A stretch of DNA of 18,703 nt, taken from Chloroflexota bacterium. GTDB taxonomy: Bacteria; Chloroflexota; Ktedonobacteria; Ktedonobacterales; Ktedonobacteraceae. Both the position numbers and the translations under genes were made by a program. The first letter of the stretch is position 1, and the number at the start of each line of letters is the position of its first letter. The notes beneath the pieces are model-generated. The model saw only the letters and a list, made by a program, of their open reading frames with translations, was not told where the DNA came from and searched no databases. This document shows positions 1 through 8,266 of this stretch, piece by piece. The stretch lies in assembly GCA_005881495.1 (NCBI GenBank), contig VBHI01000324.1:1-18703 (forward strand), in the 5' to 3' direction.

Positions 1-59
1 GAAGACATGTCATTGTTTGCAACGCAGAATAGAACCAATTGTTCAATAAAGCGTCCATC

Positions 60-590
60 TTATTGCTCAAAGGATGGGTTGCTGTGAACATGCGGAGACG
101 AGGGAGAGACACGTGCTTGCGAGAGGAAGGCCCAGTCATTTTGTTTACAAACGCGGAGATACATATAGGTTTCGGCCTGTTGCACCCCTGGGACCTTGTA
201 AAGTTTCTCCGTGAGGAACTTGAGTAGATGGTCGTTATCACGGCAAACGACCTCTGCTAACATATCAAAGCTGCCCGTACAGAGGATAAGGTAAATCACT
301 TCGTCAAATGCAGAGATTTCTTGCGCTGCCTCCATCAGGCGATCACCAGATACGCGAATCCCTATCATGCTTGCCAACGAGAAGCCAAGCTTAATGGGAT
401 TAGTGACAGCAACGATCTGCATAACCTGGTTATTGATGAGATTTGAAACGCGTTGTCGTACGCTCGCCTCAGATATACCCAGATCGGCAGCTATTTTTGT
501 GAATGGGCGACGGCCATCTTGTTGCAGCGCTTCAATAATACGCTGATCAATGTCATCTATACTATTTTTATTGTTGTTATGCTGATCCAT
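60..590 (-). CDS. Lrp/AsnC-family transcriptional regulator
   Basis: This is a feast/famine-type DNA-binding regulator of 176 residues. Residues 11-56 form the AsnC-type winged helix-turn-helix (IDDIDQRIIEAL, then the recognition helix in GISEASVRQRVSNL). Residues 66-148 form the ligand-sensing RAM domain, with the family signature TGSFDML at 105-111. A polar tail of about 25 residues follows. Lrp/AsnC proteins usually assemble as dimers or octamers and respond to amino acids; the ligand here cannot be read from sequence. It is transcribed away from the deacetylase-like gene across a shared 172-bp region containing inverted repeats, which suggests autoregulation and perhaps control of that neighbour. 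There is no Shine-Dalgarno sequence just before the ATG, and the best promoter places transcription start almost on the start codon, so the mRNA may be leaderless. Family call is firm; target genes are inference. Confidence 0.93.
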   Translation of the reverse strand: MDQHNNNKNSIDDIDQRIIEALQQDGRRPFTKIAADLGISEASVRQRVSNLINNQVMQIVAVTNPIKLGFSLASMIGIRVSGDRLMEAAQEISAFDEVIYLILCTGSFDMLAEVVCRDNDHLLKFLTEKLYKVPGVQQAETYMYLRVCKQNDWAFLSQARVSPSSPHVHSNPSFEQ

Positions 591-598
591 CTATGGCT

Positions 599-627
599 AT
601 ACTACCACTTTCAGGCTTTGTGTGCAA
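599..627 (-). promoter_or_regulatory. Candidate promoter of the AsnC-family gene
   Basis: On the minus strand TTGCAC (622-627) and TAGTAT (599-604) are 17 bp apart. They are the best sigma-70-like pair upstream of the regulator, with about 3/6 and 4/6 matches to consensus. Predicted transcription start is near 592, two bases before the ATG, which agrees with the missing ribosome-binding site. Half-sites GTGCA (622-626) and TGCAC (642-646) form a loose dyad over the -35 box. Confidence 0.35.
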
Positions 628-651
628 TAATTGATTTCCTGTGCACTGCTT

Positions 652-695
652 TTCCATATGGTAATACAAAGCTCTTCGTGACGTCGCATATGGAA
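652..695. promoter_or_regulatory. Inverted repeat (operator-like) between divergent genes
   Basis: TTCCATATG at 652-660 is repeated in perfect inverted form as CATATGGAA at 687-695, with centres 35 bp apart. It sits in the divergent region between the AsnC-family regulator and the deacetylase-like gene. Spaced dyads are typical of Lrp/AsnC binding regions, so a binding site for the neighbouring regulator is a reasonable inference. The spacing and AT-rich core fit an operator better than a terminator, as no T-run follows. Confidence 0.45.
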
Positions 696-762
696 GATGA
701 AATGGTGTTTCCTCTATATTGTATGATGAGATAAAGTCTCTTTGCCAGAAAGGGATCCTTCG

Positions 763-1905
763 ATGCTTGCTTCTACTACTGGTCTCATCTTCGATGAACG
801 ATATCTAGGCCATGATACTGGCGTACAGGCCACGGTAATGATGCGCGACGGCTCATTTACTTTAGCTCCAGAGCCGCATCCTTCGTCTTTGTTCATTACA
901 CAACGTATCAAACAGTTTCTTGACGGATCAGGTTTGACTGCGCAGATGTCCCCAATTCTAGCTCGTGCAGCGAGTGAGGATGAACTTACCGTCTACCATA
1001 CTCGTGAGTATATTGCCGGTATACGCGCGCTTTCCGAAGGCGTTGGGTCGATGAAAGGCTCCTGGGGCGAAGCGGATATAGATACTCCACTGAGTAGGGG
1101 TTCATTTGAGGCAGCACTCTACGCGGCAGGGGGAGCGATGAATGCTGTTAACGCGGTAATGAGCGGTGAGGTTCGGAACGCATATGCTCTCTTGCGACCT
1201 CCTGGCCATCATGCGATCAAAAATAGGGCGATGGGTTTTTGTGTTTTTTCGAACGTGGCAATCGCTGTCCACTATGCGCGTCGGGTGTTCGGGCTTGAGC
1301 GTATCATGATCGTTGATTGGGATGTGCATCATGGCAATGGTACGCAGGACGCATTTTATCAGGATCCAACTGTTTTATTTGTCTCTTTGCACCAGCATAA
1401 CTGGTATCCTAAACTCTCGGGGGAATTAGAGCAGGTCGGGAGCGGCGCAGGTGCTGGCTATACTGTGAATATTCCTTTACCGGCAGGAACGGGAGATAGG
1501 GGGTACGGCGCTGCATTTGAGCAACTTGTTGTGCCTATCGGGCTACGATATCGTCCACAGTTGATTATCATTTCGGCTGGCCAGGATGCGAACTGGCTTG
1601 ACCCTCTGGCTCAAATGATGATGACGATGGCGGGCTTCCGCCATATATCGGAACGCATGGTAGAACTTGCCGAAGAGGTTTGCGGCGGACGACTGGTGAT
1701 GCTCCAGGAAGGTGGCTATAGCGCTGCGTACGTGCCATATTGTACTGTTGCTGCTGTGGAGCCACTGCTCGGTGTTGATCTAGGCATCACCGATTTATTT
1801 GACACGTCGTCGGAACTTGAGCGCTGCAAGACGATTCTTTCGGTTGAGACGTTGCATACTTTGAAAGAGGCGAGGAGCTGGCATAGGCAGTGGTGGAAGA
1901 TTTAA
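763..1905 (+). CDS. Class II histone deacetylase-family / acetylpolyamine amidohydrolase-like zinc hydrolase
   Basis: This arginase-fold zinc deacetylase of 380 residues is near full family length. The active-site signatures appear in order. RPPGHHA (145-151) carries the paired catalytic histidines H149/H150. DWDVHHGNGTQ (185-195) gives zinc ligands D187 and H189. SAGQDANWLDPL (271-282) gives the third ligand D275, and QEGGY lies at 315-319. All catalytic and metal residues are present, so it should be active. The substrate is unknown: bacterial members deacetylate acetyl-lysine, acetylpolyamines or related N-acetyl amides. I chose the ATG at 763 because AAAGGGA lies about 8 bases upstream; an in-frame TTG at 742 has no comparable site. 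It is divergent from the AsnC-type regulator and is the obvious candidate target. TATATT at 715-720 and TATGAT at 722-727 are possible -10 boxes without a good -35. Confidence 0.92.
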   Translation: MLASTTGLIFDERYLGHDTGVQATVMMRDGSFTLAPEPHPSSLFITQRIKQFLDGSGLTAQMSPILARAASEDELTVYHTREYIAGIRALSEGVGSMKGSWGEADIDTPLSRGSFEAALYAAGGAMNAVNAVMSGEVRNAYALLRPPGHHAIKNRAMGFCVFSNVAIAVHYARRVFGLERIMIVDWDVHHGNGTQDAFYQDPTVLFVSLHQHNWYPKLSGELEQVGSGAGAGYTVNIPLPAGTGDRGYGAAFEQLVVPIGLRYRPQLIIISAGQDANWLDPLAQMMMTMAGFRHISERMVELAEEVCGGRLVMLQEGGYSAAYVPYCTVAAVEPLLGVDLGITDLFDTSSELERCKTILSVETLHTLKEARSWHRQWWKI

Positions 1906-1976
1906 GATTTTTCGCAGGTCATTTCCTATAGCCATTGCGTATATTACATCAAGCAACCTCTTTCACATGCTTCTAG

Positions 1977-2204
1977 CTACAACTCGAGTTCTCCGCTGAT
2001 AACAAGGAGCCGGAGAAATTCCAGGTGACGCACTATTGCGGCACGATCACTGCCACCATTCTGGTACCACTGACGAAGCCAGAGCAGTGAAGCGATTTCC
2101 TCTGCGTTAAAACCCCACTGGGTGAGAAGCTCCATTTCCGTCGGAAGTGACTCCAACGGCCTTGCCATTTCAGCATACTCTTGCTCATGCATATTTGAAT
2201 TCAT
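1977..2204 (-). CDS. Small hypothetical protein (75 aa)
   Basis: I do not recognise this protein. It is a short, acidic, mostly helical soluble polypeptide with no cysteine, signal peptide or membrane segment. The centre (about residues 28-48) is rich in Trp, Leu and Glu (WGFNAEEIASLLWLRQWY), and the C-terminus ends in a hydrophobic helix. It is supported by an excellent ribosome-binding site: AAAAGGAG lies 6 bases before the ATG on the minus strand. It is convergent with the deacetylase-like gene (71-bp gap) and divergent from the aminotransferase. TATACT, read on the minus strand at about 2252-2257, could be its -10 box, with a weak -35. Function unknown; the reading frame is likely real because of the start context. 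Confidence 0.68.
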   Translation of the reverse strand: MNSNMHEQEYAEMARPLESLPTEMELLTQWGFNAEEIASLLWLRQWYQNGGSDRAAIVRHLEFLRLLVISGELEL

Positions 2205-2301
2205 GGTAATCTCCTTTTATCAGCAAAATGCTTTTATGCTATTGATAGGGTAAGTATAAGGTTTTGGAGATGTGCTATGCATCTGCCATATGACTGATTT
2301 C

Positions 2302-2348
2302 GACTCAGACTTTAGGCGTAGGCACGCGCTCTATCAAAAGTCTGAGTC
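2302..2348. repeat. 12-bp perfect inverted repeat upstream of the aminotransferase
   Basis: GACTCAGACTTT (2302-2313) and AAAGTCTGAGTC (2337-2348) are perfect reverse complements separated by 23 bases. The dyad lies in the 301-bp divergent region and ends 19 bases before the -35 box of the aminotransferase promoter. It is therefore upstream of, not within, that transcript. No T-run follows on either strand, so a terminator is unlikely; a regulator binding site is the better guess. Confidence 0.55.
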
Positions 2349-2366
2349 CTTTGCATCTCTCCTTTA

Positions 2367-2395
2367 TTAAGAGCACTGAGCAGGTATGATATAAT
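2367..2395 (+). promoter_or_regulatory. Sigma-70-type promoter for the aminotransferase gene
   Basis: TTAAGA (2367-2372) and a perfect TATAAT (2390-2395) are separated by 17 bp. Predicted start is near 2402, leaving about 100 bases of untranslated leader before the ATG at 2506. I saw no T-box or other riboswitch signature in the leader. Confidence 0.6.
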
Positions 2396-2505
2396 GGCGA
2401 GCAATACGAAAAGCTTGTTCTTTGCACATACTAGACCATGCCAGAACGACCACTATGTACGAATGACCACTGAATCCATGATAGTGATAGCGAAAAGAGT
2501 ATTCA

Positions 2506-3729
2506 ATGACCTCAAATGAATTACCTCAAGGAATGGCACAGAACACAATTTCTCTGATGCTTGGCCATCCAGACCCAGAGACGCTTCTGACCCCTGAACT
2601 GCGCAATACCATGGAATACGTCCTGAGTTCTCCTCAAGCCTATACAGGACTCCAGTACGGCCCGGAGCGAGGAACGCAAAGCCTTATCACTTTTCTCGTA
2701 GAAAAAATCAATCGGGAACAGAGCCTCTCTCTTCATTCTGGTAACCTGATGTTGGTAGCAGGATCAACTCACGCCGTAGATATGCTCGTACGGCTATATG
2801 CCAGACCGGGAGGAGTGGTGCTGGTTGAAGCACCCACCTACGTAGACGCCATTCACATTTTTCGGGATCATCAGATTGAGTTGTGCTCAATTCCCATGGA
2901 CGAAGATGGCCTCATCACAAACGAACTAGAAAAACAAGTAGTACAGCTACACTCGAGCGGCAAATTTCCGAGCTTCCTCTATACCATACCGAACTTTCAC
3001 AACCCGACAGGCAGTACGTTATCCGAAGCACGACGCAACGAGATTATCAGGATGGCTCGCCACTATGGCTTCCTCATTGTGGAGGATGATGTCTATCGCG
3101 ATCTCTCATTTGACGGTGCAGTACCTTCCAGCTTCTTTGCACTCTCCGCCCGCGTCGCTATGTCGGTAAAGGAAGTTCCACTGCGTTCCGCGCGACATAC
3201 GCTCCCATTCCCGGCGGACGATGAGCAGGTGTTGAGCATTGGCAGCTTCTCGAAGACGCTGGCACCCGGATTGCGACTTGGATGGTTGCTCGGTTCAGAG
3301 GACGCTATCCAGCGCTGTATCAACTGTGGAACGACGCAAATGGGAGGTGGCGCGAATCCATTCTCAGCACGAATCGTTGCTGAGTATTGTCAGAGAGGAA
3401 ATTGGGAAACGCATATTTCGTACGTGCGGTCACTCTACAAAATGCGCCGTGACATAGCGCTGTCAGCTCTAGAGAAGTATATGCCTTCTGATGTTGAGTG
3501 GACGCATCCTGCGGGTGGCTTTTTCATCTGGCTCAGTTTGCCGAAGCATGTCTTTGCTCAACACGTCAAGCGCCTGGCGCTTCAAGAGGGGGTATTGCTG
3601 TCGGCAGGAGAAGGGTTTTTCGTGAATCCTTCCGATGGCGAACACAACCTACGCATTGCCTTTAGTTGTGCCACGCCTAACGATATAGACGCTGGAATAC
3701 GCATTCTGGCACAGGTAATTCAGAGTTGA
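2506..3729 (+). CDS. PLP-dependent class I/II aminotransferase (LysN/MocR-catalytic-domain type)
   Basis: This fold-type I aminotransferase has 407 residues. NFHNPTG (163-169) contacts PLP, D195 in VEDDVY should pair with the pyridine nitrogen, and GSFSKTLAPGLRLGW (246-260) carries the Schiff-base lysine K250. An arginine in LRIAFS near the C-terminus should bind the substrate carboxylate. The overall pattern matches 2-aminoadipate or aromatic aminotransferases and the catalytic half of MocR/GntR regulators. There is no N-terminal winged helix here, so it should be an enzyme rather than a regulator. Between the EDDVY strand and the lysine (about 205-240) there are roughly 20 more residues than usual, basic and proline-containing, probably a surface loop. 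The start has only a weak purine-rich ribosome site (AAAAGAG). Amino-acid specificity cannot be assigned. Confidence 0.9.
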   Translation: MTSNELPQGMAQNTISLMLGHPDPETLLTPELRNTMEYVLSSPQAYTGLQYGPERGTQSLITFLVEKINREQSLSLHSGNLMLVAGSTHAVDMLVRLYARPGGVVLVEAPTYVDAIHIFRDHQIELCSIPMDEDGLITNELEKQVVQLHSSGKFPSFLYTIPNFHNPTGSTLSEARRNEIIRMARHYGFLIVEDDVYRDLSFDGAVPSSFFALSARVAMSVKEVPLRSARHTLPFPADDEQVLSIGSFSKTLAPGLRLGWLLGSEDAIQRCINCGTTQMGGGANPFSARIVAEYCQRGNWETHISYVRSLYKMRRDIALSALEKYMPSDVEWTHPAGGFFIWLSLPKHVFAQHVKRLALQEGVLLSAGEGFFVNPSDGEHNLRIAFSCATPNDIDAGIRILAQVIQS

Positions 3730-3829
3730 GAGATCGTTTCTACCGACTCTGCATATTTCTAACGGGGTGTATAAACCTGTATCAATCTGAACGGGGGAAG
3801 GCCGCCAAAAACACCTGCTAGTGGGTATA

Positions 3830-3838
3830 TGGTATACT
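3830..3838 (+). promoter_or_regulatory. Extended -10 promoter for the M48 peptidase gene
   Basis: TGG followed by TATACT (3833-3838) forms an extended -10 element (TGn plus a 5/6 hexamer), with no good -35 at 17 bp. Predicted start is near 3845, about 64 bases before the ATG at 3909. Confidence 0.45.
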
Positions 3839-3908
3839 TTATGCGTGCCAGTCACCTTGAGTTCGACGAGGAGGCACTCCATTCATATACACTTAGAAGG
3901 AGCCTTGC

Positions 3909-4916
3909 ATGTCTGCTGCACAGCCTAAGGCGCGGCGACGGTTTCCTGGTCTGGATTCCACAGTCCTTCAACACCCCTATGATCGCGCTGCACTCAACGC
4001 CTTACAAAAAGTACCCGGTCTTGATATTATTGTACGTAAATTCATTGAGTTGTATCCCGAACGCGTAGCCTATATCCAAAATGTTGCTCAGACGGTGCGA
4101 GTGACCAGGACGCAATGCCCTCAATTATACGTGCAGCTGCGTGAGGCCTGCGCTATTCTTGATATGCGCGTACCAGAGTTCTACGTTGCGCAAAATCCGC
4201 TCCCCAATGCCTGGACAAGTGGCCATGTCCGCCCCTATATTATCCTTACCAGTGGCTTGTTAGATTTAATGAATGAAGATGAAGTTATGGCTGTCATAGC
4301 TCATGAACTCGGTCACATCAAATCTGGACATGTCCTCTATCGAACGATGGCCCTCTGCATTTCGCTTGTACTCACATTGATAAGTGATATGACTCTTGGG
4401 GTTGGCCGGTTGGTTGGACGCTCTCTCGAAGCGGCGCTTCTTGAGTGGTACCGCATGTCAGAATTTACTGGAGATCGTGCTGCCTTACTTGTGGTACAGG
4501 ATTCACAGGTAATGCTCTCGTTAATGATGAAGTTTGCCGGCGGAACGCTTTTTCAACGCAATCAACTGGATGCCAGTGAGTTCTTAAAGCAGGCCGAACT
4601 TTATGAAGCGGTGGACGCGAATCTGCTTGACAGGATTTACAAAATGCTCCTGGTCGTACCGGTGGCCCACCCGTTGACCATTGTACGCGCTCGCGAAATC
4701 ATGAACTGGTCAGAGAGCCGAGAGTACAAAGATATCCTTGATGGACGCTATAGCCGCACAAGAGCAGATACACACAGCGGGACCAGGTCAGAAGACAGGA
4801 ATAAAAATAACCCGTCTTCAAGCTCACCAGACACCAAACTCACTCGATGCCCACACTGTGGCCGTGAACAGACAAATCGACGCTTTTGTAGCCTTTGCGG
4901 CGGAGCGATAATGTGA
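3909..4916 (+). CDS. M48-family metallopeptidase with C-terminal zinc ribbon
   Basis: This zinc metallopeptidase has 335 residues. AHELGH (131-136) is the gluzincin HExxH, preceded by NEDEVMAVI, and SEFTGDRAA (184-192) supplies the third zinc ligand E185 plus D189, as in Ste24/HtpX relatives. One hydrophobic stretch at about 146-165 may dip into the membrane; no signal peptide is seen, and the multi-pass layout of HtpX is absent. A Ser/Asn-rich linker (about 280-310) leads to a C4 zinc ribbon, C314-x2-C317-x9-C327-x2-C330. M48 proteins degrade misfolded proteins or process peptides; the ribbon may recruit a partner or substrate (inference). AGAAGGAG lies 6 bases before the ATG. The gene meets the LOG-family gene tail to tail with only 18 bases between. 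Confidence 0.92.
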   Translation: MSAAQPKARRRFPGLDSTVLQHPYDRAALNALQKVPGLDIIVRKFIELYPERVAYIQNVAQTVRVTRTQCPQLYVQLREACAILDMRVPEFYVAQNPLPNAWTSGHVRPYIILTSGLLDLMNEDEVMAVIAHELGHIKSGHVLYRTMALCISLVLTLISDMTLGVGRLVGRSLEAALLEWYRMSEFTGDRAALLVVQDSQVMLSLMMKFAGGTLFQRNQLDASEFLKQAELYEAVDANLLDRIYKMLLVVPVAHPLTIVRAREIMNWSESREYKDILDGRYSRTRADTHSGTRSEDRNKNNPSSSSPDTKLTRCPHCGREQTNRRFCSLCGGAIM

Positions 4917-4934
4917 TCAGAGGGGGTGACTGCA

Positions 4935-5825
4935 TCAACGAATTGACTTCTCACGATGTGGATCATGTTTTTCCATATGGTAGTTCTCCTGATAGGCCTC
5001 ACAGACCATCCTACAAATTTCTTCCGGGTCATCAGAAATGCGCAACAATGTTACGTCGTCCACTGAAACTTTCTCCTCCGCCAGCATCGTCTCACGAATC
5101 CAATTTAAGAGGCCTTCCCAGTATTTTGAACCATAGAGAATCACCGGAAAGTTGCTCACTTTTTTTGTTTGAATGAGTGTAAGTGCTTCAAAAAGCTCAT
5201 CCATTGTGCCGAATCCGCCAGGAAAGATGATAAAGGCACTTGAGTATTTGACGAACATTGTCTTACGCACAAAGAAGTAGCGAAAGTCGAGTGAGATATC
5301 GAGATACTGGTTAGGAACTTGCTCGAAAGCGAGTTCGATATTGCAGCCTATAGAGAGATTTCCCCCATCCTGCGCACCTTTATTTGCTGCTTCCATGATA
5401 CCAGGTCCCCCGCCAGTAATGATACCGAAGCCGGCTTTTGCCAACAGACGCGCGGTTTCAACTGCTGCTATGTACACAGAATCATCAGGTAGTGTACGTG
5501 CTGAGCCGAAAATAGTCACACAGGGGGGTATAGAAGCAAGAGCATCAAAGCCATTGACGAACTCACTCATAATCCGCATCACGCGCCAGGGATCAGTGAT
5601 GGTAAAATCGAAATGTAAGGCACGCTCTAAAGCGTGTTCATCCACTCGTTGCTGTTCTTGTGGCACCCCTTCAGATGGACTAATCAATGGTTGTGCAGGG
5701 CGAGTTAATAATCGTTCATCTTCTGTCGCCCCCCGGCCCTTGCCTCTTAGTGAATGATAGCGGTCCGCTGCTTTTTTCCCTCGATTGTTTGACCCATTTC
5801 TCATTTGATTACTATTACGACTCAT
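4935..5825 (-). CDS. LOG-family protein (TIGR00730-like Rossmann fold)
   Basis: This protein belongs to the family once annotated as lysine decarboxylase; characterised members hydrolyse cytokinin riboside monophosphates or other nucleoside monophosphates to free base and ribose phosphate. The diagnostic motifs are GGGPGIMEAANKGA (138-151) and PGGFGTMDE (202-210), with R187/K188 between them. At 296 residues it is longer than a minimal LOG protein. The first 75 or so residues are polar, basic and probably disordered before the core begins around residue 78 (DPWRVMRIMSEF). A later start is possible, but no better ribosome site is evident; the chosen ATG has only a weak AGAGAA upstream. It is followed on the minus strand by the tail of the M48 gene in opposite orientation. 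Family call is firm, and the true substrate is unknown. Confidence 0.9.
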   Translation of the reverse strand: MSRNSNQMRNGSNNRGKKAADRYHSLRGKGRGATEDERLLTRPAQPLISPSEGVPQEQQRVDEHALERALHFDFTITDPWRVMRIMSEFVNGFDALASIPPCVTIFGSARTLPDDSVYIAAVETARLLAKAGFGIITGGGPGIMEAANKGAQDGGNLSIGCNIELAFEQVPNQYLDISLDFRYFFVRKTMFVKYSSAFIIFPGGFGTMDELFEALTLIQTKKVSNFPVILYGSKYWEGLLNWIRETMLAEEKVSVDDVTLLRISDDPEEICRMVCEAYQENYHMEKHDPHREKSIR

Positions 5826-5957
5826 TGATTTTCTCTAATTCTACTGTTACATCTTTCAAAAGTAAGAAGTAGACTATTGGTCCCTGGCCCGCCCGTTCAG
5901 TATAATAACATGAGCGGCAACAAAAAGCGAGTAATGTGGTTATCCCGATGCCTTTTC

Positions 5958-7979
5958 TCATTCGTCATCTTGAACCTCCTCCGCGAGGTCAGGCCGGCCT
6001 TTTAATACTATGGTGGCGAGGGGAGGTAAGGTTAACTGTATAGAATGCGGGCAAGATTGCCAATATAGCGGACCGCTGGGCATTGGTTGCAAATTCTCCA
6101 GACCACTACCACCATAGCGATCGGCATCACTGTTGATTATTTCGTAATATCCTCCCGCGAAAGGTACGCCCAGGCGGTATCCATGCCGGACAACAGGAGT
6201 GAAATTACACACAAAGATGACCGTATCGTCCAGATTCTTCCCGCGACGCATAAAAGACACCACACTATTATCGGAGTCGTGCACGTCGATCCAGGAAAAT
6301 CCTTCGGGATCGCTGTCTAAGATGCTGAGAGCTGGTTCTTGTTGGTAAATCTTGTTTAAATCACGTACAAAGTCATGCAATTGTGCATGATGAGGATCAC
6401 TTGGTGATTCAAGTAAATGCCAATCCAGGCTCTCTGCATAATTCCATTCATGCCATTGTCCAAACTCACCACCCATGAATAGCAGTTTTTTCCCTGGATG
6501 CCCCCACATATACCCAAAGAATGTGCGTAAGTTTGCGAAACGTTGCCACAGGTCGCCAGGCATTTTATTGATCAACGAGCCTTTGACGTGAACAACCTCG
6601 TCATGTGAGAGCGGAAGTATGAAATTTTCAGAATACGCATACATTAAGGAAAAGGTGATGAGGTTGTGGTGGTAACGACGAAAGATGGGATCCAGGTGCA
6701 TATACTCCAACATGTCGTGCATCCAGCCCATGTTCCATTTCATAGAAAAACCCAGACCGCCTACGTACGTAGGGCGAGAGACCAACGGCCACGCTGTAGA
6801 CTCTTCAGCAATAGTCAGCGTTCCAGGTTGCTCGGCGTATACTGCCTCATTGAGCTTACGCAGGAAATCTACTGCCTCCAGATGTTCTCGACCACCGTAC
6901 TGGTTAGGAGCCCATTCACCGGATTTACGCAGGTAGTCGAGATAGAGCATAGAAGCAACGGCATCTACGCGTAGCCCATCGATATGATATTCTCGTAACC
7001 AGAAGAGCGCATTTGCGATGAGAAAGTTCTGTACCTCACTCCGCCCGTAGTTAAAGACCAACGTTCCCCATTCTTTGTGCTCACCCTTGCGTGTATCAGC
7101 ATATTCATAGAGGTATGTACCATCAAAGTAGCTCAGTGCGTGACCATCTTTCGGAAAGTGCGCAGGAACCCAGTCTAACAAGACGCCGATCCCTTGTTGA
7201 TGCATGTAATCGACGAAATATTGAAAATCTTCGGGAGGTCCGAAGCGGCTGGTAGGGGCATAGTAACCCGTGACCTGATAACCCCAGGAGCCATCAAGAG
7301 GATATTCTGATACGGGCATCAGTTCAATATGAGTAAAGCCCACGTCTTTGACATATGCGGCCAGAGCATGTGCCAACTCACGATACGTTAAGAAGCGACT
7401 CTCTTCGGGATTACCCTCCACGCGCCGTTCGGGAATGTGTCGCCAGGAGCCAAGATGCACCTCATAGATGGAAATAGGCGAGCTTGTCTGTTGCCGTTGC
7501 AAGCGCTGCTGAATCCAGTCATCATCTTGCCACTCATGCTGATGTATTTCTGCCACGATACTGGCTGTCAGCGGACGCAATTCCGCGGCAAAACCGTAGG
7601 GATCAGTTTTCTCGACAGTATAGTTATTGTAACGTGAGAAGATCGCATACTTGTATAGAGCACCAGCCTGCAATCCAGGCACAAAGCATTCCCAAACCCC
7701 CAGGTCCTTGTGCCGCAGGTGCATTGGATTCTTTCCGCGCTCCCAATTATTGAAATCTCCAACGACCGAGACCGCCAGGGCGTTCGGTGCCCATATGGCA
7801 AAGTGAACACCCGAAACATCGTTGACAGTACGTACATGTGCCCCCATCTTCTCGTAAATCCGATAATTCTTCCCCTGGCCGAAAAGATACAAGTCGAAAT
7901 CGCTAAATACCGAGGGTATATCCTGTTCAATAATTGGTGTGTCACTAGGCACATTGTTCTGATGCTGTGGTATAGTCAT
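5958..7979 (-). CDS. glgB: 1,4-alpha-glucan branching enzyme
   Basis: GlgB cuts alpha-1,4-glucan chains and re-attaches the fragment through alpha-1,6 bonds, making branched glycogen in the cytoplasm. The protein has 673 residues. The CBM48/E-set domain is at about 40-130 ([17 protein letters not shown]). The GH13 catalytic barrel follows with [11 protein letters not shown] (217-227), the nucleophile D339 in [11 protein letters not shown], the acid/base E392 in AEEST, and the third carboxylate D460 in [10 protein letters not shown]-terminal all-beta domain ends the chain. All catalytic residues are present. The minus-strand start has GAGGAAAA 7 bases upstream, and an extended -10 element lies about 65 bases further up. 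No other glycogen gene is adjacent: the LOG-family gene is 132 bp downstream on the same strand, probably a separate unit. Confidence 0.97.
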   Translation of the reverse strand: MTIPQHQNNVPSDTPIIEQDIPSVFSDFDLYLFGQGKNYRIYEKMGAHVRTVNDVSGVHFAIWAPNALAVSVVGDFNNWERGKNPMHLRHKDLGVWECFVPGLQAGALYKYAIFSRYNNYTVEKTDPYGFAAELRPLTASIVAEIHQHEWQDDDWIQQRLQRQQTSSPISIYEVHLGSWRHIPERRVEGNPEESRFLTYRELAHALAAYVKDVGFTHIELMPVSEYPLDGSWGYQVTGYYAPTSRFGPPEDFQYFVDYMHQQGIGVLLDWVPAHFPKDGHALSYFDGTYLYEYADTRKGEHKEWGTLVFNYGRSEVQNFLIANALFWLREYHIDGLRVDAVASMLYLDYLRKSGEWAPNQYGGREHLEAVDFLRKLNEAVYAEQPGTLTIAEESTAWPLVSRPTYVGGLGFSMKWNMGWMHDMLEYMHLDPIFRRYHHNLITFSLMYAYSENFILPLSHDEVVHVKGSLINKMPGDLWQRFANLRTFFGYMWGHPGKKLLFMGGEFGQWHEWNYAESLDWHLLESPSDPHHAQLHDFVRDLNKIYQQEPALSILDSDPEGFSWIDVHDSDNSVVSFMRRGKNLDDTVIFVCNFTPVVRHGYRLGVPFAGGYYEIINSDADRYGGSGLENLQPMPSGPLYWQSCPHSIQLTLPPLATIVLKGRPDLAEEVQDDE

Positions 7980-8043
7980 GACATTTTCCTCGTTTTTTCT
8001 GACTTAAGAGATATCTTCTTCCTTGCCGGTAACTGTCATCACT

Positions 8044-8052
8044 AGCATAACA
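8044..8052 (-). promoter_or_regulatory. Extended -10 promoter candidate for glgB
   Basis: On the minus strand TGT followed by TATGCT (8044-8049) forms an extended -10 element about 65 bases before the glgB ATG. No good -35 accompanies it. Confidence 0.35.
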
Positions 8053-8119
8053 CAAATGAGAAGAAGGGAACATTCGTTAGACATTTGCCGCGCACTTCCG
8101 TATTGTCAAGTGTAGTCTA

Positions 8120-8128
8120 TGCTATAAT
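8120..8128 (+). promoter_or_regulatory. Extended -10 promoter for the DksA-like gene
   Basis: TGC followed by a perfect TATAAT (8123-8128) forms a strong extended -10 element. TTGTCA at 8103-8108 resembles a -35 box but is only 14 bp away. Predicted start is near 8135, leaving a leader of about 130 bases before the ATG at 8267. Confidence 0.55.
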
Positions 8129-8266
8129 GACCCAATGAAAACGTGTATACATTGGCAGAGGGCATCACAGAACGCTCACAGCGTTGAAAAACACTGTTCC
8201 TCGGCTTTCAAATGCGATAAAATACAGGAGAAGTAGAAATTGCAGAGAAAGGGTGGCAAATGACGT

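Noticed and set aside
742..762. TTG start giving seven extra residues on the deacetylase-like protein
   Set aside because: The ATG at 763 has AAAGGGA at good distance; the TTG has no ribosome site and adds residues outside the conserved fold.
2402..2505. T-box or other amino-acid riboswitch in the aminotransferase leader
   Set aside because: No GGGTGG-type T-box bulge, no terminator/antiterminator pair, and the leader is only about 100 bases long.
5341..5757. 138-codon plus-strand frame inside the LOG-family gene
   Set aside because: It is the antisense shadow of a gene with clear family motifs; the Arg/Ser/Pro/Cys-rich text has no domain.
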